From NCBI RefSeq assembly GCF_000812965.1, contig NZ_JSYN01000027.1, forward strand, positions 165,757 through 229,756: DNA of 64,000 bases, in the 5' to 3' direction. This document shows, piece after piece, positions 1 through 7,514 of this stretch (its first letter is position 1; every line of letters begins with the position of its first letter). The DNA comes from Pedobacter kyungheensis (GTDB lineage Bacteria; Bacteroidota; Bacteroidia; Sphingobacteriales; Sphingobacteriaceae). The notes below the pieces were generated by a model. The model was not told where the DNA came from, made no database searches, and worked only from the letters and a program-made list of their open reading frames with translations. A program made the translations under genes and the position numbers.

Positions 1-150
1 GATAGAATCGCATTGCTATTTATGCACTCGTTAAAAACGAGCGCAAGCGACGAAATGTTGTGGGCCTCTTTTGTGTTTTCTTTGTGGTGGAAAAATATTA
101 CTCTTTTTCTCTGTGCAAACTTTGTGCACTCTGTGGTAAAATGAAAAAGA
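1..150. repeat. Intergenic dispersed repeat (CTCGTT/AACGAG hairpin plus GTGGTAAAA module)
   Basis: This spacer contains a short hairpin, CTCGTT-AAAA-ACGAG, followed by a degenerate stretch ending in CTCTGTGGTAAAA. The same hairpin and the same ending recur several times between 9770 and 10430, and the ending recurs at 53460-53830. It starts about a dozen bases after the stop codon of the minus-strand kinase gene. No gene is visible here. Confidence 0.7.
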
Positions 151-1899
151 CTATGCCACCGGCAGCGTAAAACAGAACTTACTACCCTCGCCAAGGGCAC
201 TTACCACCCATATTTTTCCCTGTTCGGCTTCGATGAAATCTTTAGAAATGGCCAGGCCTAAACCAGAGCCCGATTTGTTCTGCCCATCAGTTGGCACCTG
301 AAAATAGCGATCAAACAAACGTTTCTGGTATTTCTCTTCTATGCCTTTTCCAAAATCCTGAACCGAAAACTGGATAAACTGATCTTTTTGAAAAACATCG
401 ATAATTACCTTCGATTTCTCTGCGCTGTAGCGGAGGGCATTAGACAAGAAATTAACCATTACCCAGGCTGTTTTTTGAATATCGGCATACACATTTGGCA
501 GGTTTAGATCGCAGTTTAAACTTAGTTGAATAGATTTTTGCTCAGCCTGAAATTTAACGGCCTCAATAGCATACTGCACAATAGCCTCCGGACTGGTAAT
601 GGCAAAATTCAGTTTCAGGTTACCAGTTTCTACCTGCGAAAGGTCGAGCAACTCGCTGGTAATTTTCAGAAGCCGGTCGCTATCTTCTTTAATGTGGGTG
701 AGCAACTCCTGTTGTTCTTCATTCATATTGCCTACCCGAGAATCATTAAGTAGTTTTAAGCTCATTTTAATAGAAGATAGTGGTGTTTTTAACTCATGCG
801 AAACAGTTGCAATGAAGTTCGTTTTCGCCTCATCGAGCTCCTTAAATTGAGTAATGTTTTTCAGGATATATACGCTGCCAGCTGATTTGGTGGCTGAAAT
901 TAGCGTATCATCACCTTGTTCTTCATAATTGGGGATGATAATTTCGCGGTTTTCGAGCTGGAAATAAGATTCTTTGTCATCGGCATAAATTTTTAAAGTA
1001 TGCTCGTTGGTATCTGGTTTAATAATCCTTTTCAAGAGTTCGTTTTTCTGAACCAGTTCAGTTACATTCTGCCCAATAATTTTATCACCATCCAAACCCA
1101 TCAGTTTTGCAGCAAGGTGATTTAAAAAGAGTATTTCTCCTTTTTCATTGAGGCCAATAATGGCATCCTGCATTTGCGCAATAATGGCTTCAATCCTAAG
1201 CTTTTCTGATTTAATGGTAGATAGGTTACTGTTTTCCCATTCATTCAATTTCACCACCATACCGTTAAACGAATCGGCCAGTTCGGTAAATTCGTCATCA
1301 TTTTCGAAATGCAGGCGTTGTTTATAATTTTTGCGGCTAATCTGTTTAATAGCAGCACCAAACTCAGCTAATGGATTAGCCACAAAACCCGGAAAGTTGA
1401 CGATAAAAGTAAACAGGATGATGAAGCTCAGCGTAGCCGCAATCATGATATAGAGGTTAGCCCTCGAAGAAGTTTCGTTGGCACGCTCATTTTTATCGTA
1501 AATGGCTGCCAGGTTTACCTGTTCAATCTCGTGTAAAGCAGTTCGTATGTTTTTTAAACTATTTCCGTTAGTCGCTGTAGCAGATGGATCATTTAACACT
1601 TTATAGGCACTTTGGAGCTTTAAGAAAGCTGTTCTTTCACCTTGTTCGGTAATATTCTGGCTTTCGTTATTTAAGTTTTCTACAAATGTCAGGCGCTGTG
1701 CTTCGCTTAAGGGAAAGTTATTTTGGTCTATAACCTTGCGCATGGAGGCTACATATTGCAAAGATTTGTAGTTGTCTTTCAAAATCATTTTCGATTTATC
1801 CGAAAGCTCATTCAGGAAGAATAAGGCTATTAAGCCAAAGGATAAGACAATGATGAAGAGAAAGCCGAATCCGAGACGAAGCTTGGTTTTTATTTTCAT
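151..1899 (-). CDS. HAMP-PAS sensor histidine kinase, probable kinase half of a split Kdp sensor
   Basis: This is a membrane histidine kinase of 582 residues. In order it shows an N-terminal membrane helix (about 8-30), an extracytoplasmic region, a second helix (about 150-170), a HAMP linker, a PAS domain (about 235-350), a HisKA domain with the phospho-accepting histidine in SHELKTP (about H368), and an HATPase domain with the N box (about N487), DFGKG and GSGLGL motifs. I use the start at 1899 (MKIKTKLRLG). A longer frame reaches 1962, but its extra 21 codons fall in a dispersed intergenic repeat. It lies downstream of a KdpD that lacks a kinase domain, in the same orientation, so it probably supplies the kinase activity for potassium sensing; this is inference. 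No response regulator is adjacent. A 199-base repeat-filled gap separates it from kdpD, so it could also be transcribed separately. Confidence 0.88.
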   Translation of the reverse strand: MKIKTKLRLGFGFLFIIVLSFGLIALFFLNELSDKSKMILKDNYKSLQYVASMRKVIDQNNFPLSEAQRLTFVENLNNESQNITEQGERTAFLKLQSAYKVLNDPSATATNGNSLKNIRTALHEIEQVNLAAIYDKNERANETSSRANLYIMIAATLSFIILFTFIVNFPGFVANPLAEFGAAIKQISRKNYKQRLHFENDDEFTELADSFNGMVVKLNEWENSNLSTIKSEKLRIEAIIAQMQDAIIGLNEKGEILFLNHLAAKLMGLDGDKIIGQNVTELVQKNELLKRIIKPDTNEHTLKIYADDKESYFQLENREIIIPNYEEQGDDTLISATKSAGSVYILKNITQFKELDEAKTNFIATVSHELKTPLSSIKMSLKLLNDSRVGNMNEEQQELLTHIKEDSDRLLKITSELLDLSQVETGNLKLNFAITSPEAIVQYAIEAVKFQAEQKSIQLSLNCDLNLPNVYADIQKTAWVMVNFLSNALRYSAEKSKVIIDVFQKDQFIQFSVQDFGKGIEEKYQKRLFDRYFQVPTDGQNKSGSGLGLAISKDFIEAEQGKIWVVSALGEGSKFCFTLPVA

Positions 1900-2098
1900 G
1901 ACATTTTTTATTAACCGCAAAGGACGGAAAGTTTTTCGCAAAGGGCTCAAAGGTTTTATCATACATCATGAGCTATTACGTCTTCTCCTCAGCCTTTACC
2001 TATTATTCATTTATTATTATCCGCAACGGGCAGTGGTTAGGTGAATTGAACCAAAACTTGGCGTGCTTTGCGCCATGCTCAGCGCCCTTTGCGGTTTA
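1900..2098. repeat. Dispersed TTAACCGCAAAG repeat between kinase and kdpD
   Basis: The spacer holds two opposed copies of a repeat module. One starts TTAACCGCAAAGGACGG at 1911. The other, on the minus strand, starts TAAACCGCAAAGGGCGC directly after the kdpD stop codon. The same module is found at 10240-10433 and 53420-53470. It is noncoding; the 5' extension of the kinase frame into it is an artefact. Confidence 0.7.
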
Positions 2099-3223
2099 TT
2101 AAGACAGTATCACCAGATCTATTTCCTGGCTGGCTAAATTACGCAACAATTGATTAAAAATTGCCGTTCGAAGAATGACCTGAAAAATATTTAAATGGGG
2201 TTTTCCGATGCATATAGTGGTAATTTCCTTTTCGGTAGCTGTATTAATTATGGTTTGGGTAATCTGGTTGCTTTTGATCTTAATCACTTCGGCACCTAGT
2301 TCTGTAGCCAGCTTAAAATGGTTAATCAGGTGTCGCTGTTTGTCTAGTTTAATGCGGTCTAAACTTTCTGCATCACTCTGCACGTACAAGACAATCCAGG
2401 GTGAGCGATAGTATGATGCCAGACGAGCAGTTTTTCTAATCACCACACCGGCGGTTTCGGCATTGGATGAAATACAGGCCATAAAATGTTCGGGACGAAG
2501 CTTAATCGATTTGGGAATTTCGGTCTGTATTTTTCTTTCCACCTGATGTACCACTTCTTTGAGGGCCAGTTCGCGGAGTTGTAAAATTTTATCGGCCTGA
2601 AAAAAATTACCCAACGCACTTTCGATCTTGGTTTTATCATAAATCTTACCTTCTTTTAAACGGGTAACCAGTTCATCGGCTGTTAAATCGATGTTTACAA
2701 TTTCATCGGCAATCTGCAATATTTTATCGGGGATGCGTTCAGTAATCTGGATACCGGTTATTTGCTCAACTTCTTCATTTATGCTTTCCAGGTGCTGAAT
2801 GTTAACTGCCGAAATAACACTGATTCCGGCTTCGAGCAAATCGAAAACATCCTGCCAGCGTTTGGTATTTTTGCTGCCTTCTGCATTGGTGTGCGCCAGC
2901 TCATCAACCACCACAATTTCGGGGTGACGGTTTAAAATACCCTGCAAGTCCATTTCATCTATTTCCTTACCCCGGTAAAAGATATTTTTGCGTGCAATTA
3001 AAGGTAAGCCGGCCACAAGTGCTTCGGTTTCGACCCTCTTATGGGTTTCAACATAGCCAATGCAAACATCTATACCACCACGTAAAAGGGCATGGGCTTC
3101 CTGTAGCATCCGGTAGGTTTTGCCTACGCCGGCGCTCATCCCAATGTAGATTTTGAGTTTTCCTCTTCTCGATTTTTTAATCAGCTCGAGGAAATGTTTA
3201 ACCGAATCTTCTTTTTCTAACAT
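2099..3223 (-). CDS. kdpD: Truncated-type KdpD: osmosensitive K+ channel sensor domain plus universal-stress domain
   Basis: This cytoplasmic sensor of 374 residues corresponds to the N-terminal part of KdpD only. A Walker A-like motif, GMSAGVGKT, is at 28-36, and VVDELAHTN follows as the second conserved KdpD motif. A universal stress protein-like domain occupies roughly 245-374. The four membrane helices, GAF, HisKA and HATPase regions that make full KdpD about 900 residues are absent. This is not a recent break, because the protein ends cleanly and similar short forms are known in Bacteroidota. It sits downstream of the kdp structural genes and upstream of a separate histidine kinase. The likely role is sensing potassium or nucleotide status and passing it to that kinase (inference). 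Confidence 0.92.
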   Translation of the reverse strand: MLEKEDSVKHFLELIKKSRRGKLKIYIGMSAGVGKTYRMLQEAHALLRGGIDVCIGYVETHKRVETEALVAGLPLIARKNIFYRGKEIDEMDLQGILNRHPEIVVVDELAHTNAEGSKNTKRWQDVFDLLEAGISVISAVNIQHLESINEEVEQITGIQITERIPDKILQIADEIVNIDLTADELVTRLKEGKIYDKTKIESALGNFFQADKILQLRELALKEVVHQVERKIQTEIPKSIKLRPEHFMACISSNAETAGVVIRKTARLASYYRSPWIVLYVQSDAESLDRIKLDKQRHLINHFKLATELGAEVIKIKSNQITQTIINTATEKEITTICIGKPHLNIFQVILRTAIFNQLLRNLASQEIDLVILS

Positions 3224-3256
3224 GGTTGTTGATGTAATTGTAATTTACTTAATCTA

Positions 3257-3514
3257 TTACCATTGTATCGCTATAATGTGCTCATTTACGAGTACGCACA
3301 CACACAAGGTGAAAAGAAATACTCCTGAGAGGATCATGACGAGTTTATACAGTTTAGCCCTTTGCATGGCCAGTAGCATTTCTTTTCTGTTGTTGCTTAA
3401 ACGGGTGTAAAGCCGCTTCAGTTTTTCGGCTTTTTTGCGGTGCTTTAGAACTATAAAAGAGATACCACTGGCTAAGAGTAGTATGCTGAATAATATTTCG
3501 ATATATAGTTTCAT
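3257..3514 (-). CDS. Small two-helix membrane protein in the kdp operon
   Basis: I do not recognise this 85-residue protein as a named family. It has an N-terminal hydrophobic helix (about 4-23), a strongly basic middle segment rich in Lys, Arg and Asn (about 25-55), and a second hydrophobic helix (about 58-80), so it is probably an inner-membrane hairpin with the basic loop in the cytoplasm. It starts 55 bases after the porin stop and ends 33 bases before kdpD, in the same orientation, so it is very likely cotranscribed with the Kdp genes. Its position suggests a role in Kdp assembly or sensing, but nothing in the sequence proves it. Confidence 0.7.
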   Translation of the reverse strand: MKLYIEILFSILLLASGISFIVLKHRKKAEKLKRLYTRLSNNRKEMLLAMQRAKLYKLVMILSGVFLFTLCVCVLVNEHIIAIQW

Positions 3515-3569
3515 CTCATTGGAAATTGAGTATCACCCTAATGATTTGCAATAGGGTGATACGGTTTAT

Positions 3570-4640
3570 TTAAAACGCTACAGCAATACTTGCCGTTAAA
3601 GTAGTATTGGCATTTACAGCGTTGCCTTCGCGGCTAAAAATTTTATCCTTACTATCAAAAGTTTTACCTTCTAATCTGATTACTGCATTTGAAATTGGTG
3701 CGTAATCTAAGTTGAGCGAATAACCTTTGGTTTTAAAACCATTTGGTGTACCGGTAGCAATAAACACCCCGTTTTTATCTTCATAATATTCAAACCGGCC
3801 GGCAACAGCCCATTTATCGGCAAATTTGTATTGTGCAATAACCACAGGCGAAAGTACTTCGTTTTTATGGCTGCTACCTTTTGCCTTTTGTTGTGTGCCG
3901 TAATCAAAGCCCAGGGTTAAGCCAAATTTATCGGTCACCTGAAAAACACCATAAACATTGTGGTAGAAGCGGTTTACACGAACCGAATCTGCACCTTCCG
4001 TACCTAAATAATTGCTGTAGTTTACCGTAATTTTATCAGTAGGTTTCCACGTGAGTTGCACACCGCCGGCAGGTTTATTATTGCCATCAGTACGGGTAAT
4101 TCTTTGCCATCCGTTGAGGTAGAGTAGGGTCGCGGTAAGTTTTCCATCCTGGGTACCGTAGGTAAGTTTAGCGCCCGATTCGTAATAAGGGGTGTTTTCT
4201 GAAGCGATATTCCGGGTAAGTACCCAGCAATCTTTAGAAACAGCACTTTCGAAACCAATGTGTGATGCGAATACTCCGGCATCAATCCACAGGTTTTCGG
4301 TTTTGGAAAGTTTAACACCTGCGTTGGCTTCGAAGATATTTTTTAACACGCCGGGTTCGGCCGATAGGTTGGCATTGGCATAAGTACCTGCCATTACAGC
4401 CAGGTTGGCACGGATATTCCCGCTATCATAAGCTGCTTTAATGAAACCTAAATTTAAGTTTACCTCGTTGGCCCTGTTGTGCGAATATATAAATGCCGGA
4501 CGGTTATGATCGGCTGGTTTGTTAAAGTCGTAACCGTAGTAAGTTTCTAAATAACCGGAGAATTTAACTTTTGGTTCGTTTTGTGCAAATGCACTTACTG
4601 TTGCTGTTAATGTGGTAATAAGGGTGATTAATTTTTTCAT
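3570..4640 (-). CDS. Outer-membrane beta-barrel porin embedded in the kdp operon
   Basis: This is a predicted outer-membrane protein of 356 residues with a clear signal peptide (MKKLITLITTLTATVSAFAQ). Alternating hydrophobic/polar strands run throughout, and it ends in hydrophobic and aromatic residues (ASIAVAF), as expected for a barrel. It resembles the porin-like barrel family often found next to kdpC in Bacteroidota. The start at 4640 is chosen because the signal peptide begins there; an upstream ATG at 4697 would add residues encoded by a dispersed repeat. Its place between kdpC and kdpD suggests it provides an outer-membrane route for potassium when supply is low (inference). The cargo is not proven. 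Confidence 0.85.
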   Translation of the reverse strand: MKKLITLITTLTATVSAFAQNEPKVKFSGYLETYYGYDFNKPADHNRPAFIYSHNRANEVNLNLGFIKAAYDSGNIRANLAVMAGTYANANLSAEPGVLKNIFEANAGVKLSKTENLWIDAGVFASHIGFESAVSKDCWVLTRNIASENTPYYESGAKLTYGTQDGKLTATLLYLNGWQRITRTDGNNKPAGGVQLTWKPTDKITVNYSNYLGTEGADSVRVNRFYHNVYGVFQVTDKFGLTLGFDYGTQQKAKGSSHKNEVLSPVVIAQYKFADKWAVAGRFEYYEDKNGVFIATGTPNGFKTKGYSLNLDYAPISNAVIRLEGKTFDSKDKIFSREGNAVNANTTLTASIAVAF

Positions 4641-4645
4641 GGAGT

Positions 4646-4672
4646 GATTACACTGATTTTTATTGTGATTTA
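4646..4672. repeat. Intercistronic repeat GATTACACTGATTTTT, copy 1
   Basis: The element GATTACACTGATTTTT followed by GTGATTTA lies just upstream of the porin start. A near-identical copy is in the kdpB-kdpC spacer (5315-5341) and a diverged one in the kdpA-kdpB spacer (about 7407-7438). The core also appears in inverted orientation at 14483-14496, upstream of lepB. Confidence 0.65.
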
Positions 4673-4744
4673 AAGTAATTACCAGCCCGATGGTCATTCC
4701 CGAACAGGCGGTAATCTTAATGCATGGTCTTTATGATTGATCAA

Positions 4745-5305
4745 TTAAAGATTATCTAAAGCCAGGTTTAACTTTAATACATTTACCGATGAGGGGCCAA
4801 ACAAACCCATCAGTGGTTTTAAAGTATTCATGGCTACCAGTTCTTTTACTTTTTTCTCGTCTATTTTTCTGGCTTTGGCTACCCTGGCAATTTGTATAGC
4901 AGCGCCTTGCTCAGAAATATTGGGGTCTAAACCACTGCCTGATGCCGTAACCATATCTGCCGGGATATCTGATTTCTTAAGTCCGGGATTATATTTTAAA
5001 AGGGCATCTATTCTCGATTGAACTTCTTTTAAGTAATCGGGATTGGAAGGGCCTTTGTTCGAACCTGCAGAACCCGCTGCATTGTAAGCCACTGCCGATG
5101 GCCGTCCCCAAAAATATTCGGGTTTGGTAAACGACTGACCGAGCATGGCGTAGCCAACTGTTTTTCCGTTTTTAACAATTTTTTCGCCTCCTCCCTTGCC
5201 TTTAGCGAATTTACCGGCCAGCGCAATGCTGATGGGGTATAAGATGCATAACAATACGATTAATACTAAGGTTAAGCGTATAGATGGTATGATGTACTTT
5301 TTCAT
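4745..5305 (-). CDS. kdpC: Potassium-transporting ATPase subunit C
   Basis: KdpC is the small membrane-anchored subunit of the KdpFABC high-affinity K+ uptake complex in the inner membrane. This 186-residue protein has one N-terminal transmembrane helix (about 9-30) and the typical periplasmic domain, with GRPSA near the middle and the conserved SGSGLDPNIS segment (about 122-131), followed by QIARVAKARK. The length matches the family. It follows kdpB after a 55-base spacer that carries a dispersed repeat and precedes the porin gene. Confidence 0.96.
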   Translation of the reverse strand: MKKYIIPSIRLTLVLIVLLCILYPISIALAGKFAKGKGGGEKIVKNGKTVGYAMLGQSFTKPEYFWGRPSAVAYNAAGSAGSNKGPSNPDYLKEVQSRIDALLKYNPGLKKSDIPADMVTASGSGLDPNISEQGAAIQIARVAKARKIDEKKVKELVAMNTLKPLMGLFGPSSVNVLKLNLALDNL

Positions 5306-5314
5306 TTTTTTATT

Positions 5315-5341
5315 GATTACACTGATTTTTACTGTGATTTA
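5315..5341. repeat. Intercistronic repeat GATTACACTGATTTTT, copy 2
   Basis: This copy lies in the kdpB-kdpC spacer and matches the one at 4646-4672 at all but about one position. Finding the same short element in successive spacers of one operon is unusual. Confidence 0.65.
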
Positions 5342-5360
5342 TATGATGACACTGATCTTT

Positions 5361-7388
5361 TTAAATAAATACACCCACTAAAAGATCAATTAACTTAATG
5401 CCGATAAAGGGGGCTACAACGCCACCAATGCCATAAATAAAGAGGTTTCTGCGTAGCAACGCGGTAGCGCCAATGGGTTTGTAGGCCACACCTTTTAACG
5501 CCAATGGAATTAAAATCGGGATGATAATGGCATTAAAAATTACCGCCGACATAATTGCGCTTTCGGGGGTATGAAGTCCCATGATGTTGAGGCTTTGCAA
5601 GGCTGGTATTGAAGCAATAAACAAAGCTGGCACTATTGCGAAATACTTGGCCACATCGTTAGCAATAGAGAAGGTGGTGAGTGTACCACGTGTAATCAGC
5701 AATTGTTTACCAATTTCAACAATCTCGATCAGCTTAGTAGGATCGTTATCCAGATCGACCATGTTGCCCGCTTCTTTTGCAGCCTGGGTACCACTGTTCA
5801 TGGCTACACCAACATCGGCTTGCGCCAGGGCCGGAGCATCATTTGTTCCATCGCCCATCATGGCTACCAGTTTACCTAAAGCCTGTTCGTCTTTAATGTA
5901 GTTCATTTTATCTTCGGGTTTGGCCTCGGCAATAAAATCATCTACACCTGCTTTTTCAGCAATGTATTTGGCTGTAAGCGGATTATCGCCGGTAACCATT
6001 ACCGTTTTAACGCCCATTTTACGCAGCCGTTCAAAACGTTCGCTAATACCTGGTTTAATAATGTCCTGTAATTCGATTACACCCAGTGCCCTTTCGTTTT
6101 CGGCTACAACCAGCGGAGTACCGCCATTGGTGGCAATACTTTTAACGTGGTCTTCAATATCAGAAGGGAAGATGTTACCCGCTTTTTCTACCATATTTCG
6201 AATCGAATCGAAAGCCCCTTTTCTGATCCTGCGACCATCTTTGGTATCTAAACCACTGGAGCGTGTTTCGGCTGTAAATTTGATAAAGGTCGAACCTTCG
6301 GGGGTAGTTAAACTTTTAAAACCTTGCTCTGCGGCCAGTTCGATAATCGATTTACCTTCTGGGGTTTCGTCGGCTAACGAACTCAATACACAAGCATCGG
6401 TAAAATCTTTAATGATCACGCCGGCAGTAGGGTAGAAGTTGGTTGCCTTACGGTTACCAATGGTGATGGTTCCGGTTTTATCTAAAAGTAAAACATCGAT
6501 ATCACCTGCGGTTTCTACTGCTTTACCCGATTTGGTAATTACGTTAGCCCTCAAAGCCCTGTCCATCCCGGCAATACCAATAGCAGAAAGTAAACCGCCA
6601 ATAGTAGTTGGAATTAAACATACAAATAGCGAAATTAAAGCTGCAATGGTGATAGGGGTATTGGCATAATCGGCAAATGGTTTTAAGGTAACGCAAACGA
6701 TAATGAATACCAGGGTAAAGCTGGCCAAAAGAATGGTTAAAGCAATTTCGTTAGGTGTTTTCTGGCGCGAAGCACCTTCAACCAGGGCAATCATTTTGTC
6801 CAGAAAGCTTTCGCCCGGTGCAGTGCTTACTTTAACTTTAATCTCATCTGATAATACCTTTGTACCTCCGGTTACGGATGATTTATCGCCACCCGACTCG
6901 CGAATTACAGGAGCTGACTCGCCGGTAATGGCCGATTCATCAATAGTAGCAATACCTTCGATAATTTCGCCATCGGTTGGGATGATATCGCCGTTTTCAC
7001 AGATAAAAATATCGCCTTTCTGCAACTGGCTTGATGAGCGGATTTCGGTTGTTCCGTTGCTTAGTAATACTTTTGCAGGTGTTTCTTCTCTGGTTTTGCG
7101 CAAGCTATCGGCCTGGGCTTTACCTCTGGCTTCGGCAATGGCCTCGGCAAAATTGGCAAAGAGAACGGTGAGCAATAACACCAAAAAGATGAAGAAGTTG
7201 TACAATGCTGAGCCTTGTTCGCTATGGCTAAAAGAATATACCGTTACGTAAGCCATTACCAGGGTGCCGATTTCGACCGTAAACATAACAGGATTGCGCA
7301 CCATTACCCGTGGATCGAGTTTGATGAAAGATTGTTTTAATGCAGTTTGCACTAAAGCAGGTTCGAACAATTTATTATTGGGTTTCAT
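5361..7388 (-). CDS. kdpB: Potassium-transporting P-type ATPase subunit B
   Basis: This is the catalytic ATPase subunit of KdpFABC, 675 residues, as expected. Visible P-type ATPase landmarks are the actuator motif TGES (155-158), the phosphorylation motif DKTGTIT with the aspartate at D303, and the hinge motif GDGTNDAP near 510-520. Hydrophobic helices flank these domains, with the CLIPTTIGG segment (about 257-265) in the membrane near the ion pathway. It hydrolyses ATP to drive K+ taken up through KdpA. It lies downstream of kdpA after a 126-base spacer and upstream of kdpC. No key residue appears to be missing. Confidence 0.98.
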   Translation of the reverse strand: MKPNNKLFEPALVQTALKQSFIKLDPRVMVRNPVMFTVEIGTLVMAYVTVYSFSHSEQGSALYNFFIFLVLLLTVLFANFAEAIAEARGKAQADSLRKTREETPAKVLLSNGTTEIRSSSQLQKGDIFICENGDIIPTDGEIIEGIATIDESAITGESAPVIRESGGDKSSVTGGTKVLSDEIKVKVSTAPGESFLDKMIALVEGASRQKTPNEIALTILLASFTLVFIIVCVTLKPFADYANTPITIAALISLFVCLIPTTIGGLLSAIGIAGMDRALRANVITKSGKAVETAGDIDVLLLDKTGTITIGNRKATNFYPTAGVIIKDFTDACVLSSLADETPEGKSIIELAAEQGFKSLTTPEGSTFIKFTAETRSSGLDTKDGRRIRKGAFDSIRNMVEKAGNIFPSDIEDHVKSIATNGGTPLVVAENERALGVIELQDIIKPGISERFERLRKMGVKTVMVTGDNPLTAKYIAEKAGVDDFIAEAKPEDKMNYIKDEQALGKLVAMMGDGTNDAPALAQADVGVAMNSGTQAAKEAGNMVDLDNDPTKLIEIVEIGKQLLITRGTLTTFSIANDVAKYFAIVPALFIASIPALQSLNIMGLHTPESAIMSAVIFNAIIIPILIPLALKGVAYKPIGATALLRRNLFIYGIGGVVAPFIGIKLIDLLVGVFI

Positions 7389-7514
7389 TTTTTTATTTTT
7401 TTATGTGATGACACCGATTGGAGTGATTTCACAGATTTGTTTATGTATGTAAGGCGTTTGATGGAAGAAAGATGAGGGTCTATGTTCCATCTTCCATCTC
7501 ACATTTTCCATAAT

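Noticed and set aside
1900..1962. Upstream extension of the histidine kinase start
   Set aside because: The added residues are translated from the TTAACCGCAAAG repeat and precede the normal membrane-helix start.
4045..4060. GTTTCCACGTGAGTTG, a partial parS-like word
   Set aside because: It is inside the porin gene, is not palindromic beyond six bases, and no other candidate parS site was found.
4641..4697. Upstream extension of the porin start
   Set aside because: It would bury the signal peptide and translates an intercistronic repeat.
5920..6435. 171-codon plus-strand frame opposite kdpB
   Set aside because: It is the antisense shadow of a strongly conserved ATPase gene; no signal of its own.
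6703..7251. 182-codon plus-strand frame opposite kdpB
   Set aside because: Antisense shadow of kdpB; composition mirrors the coding strand.
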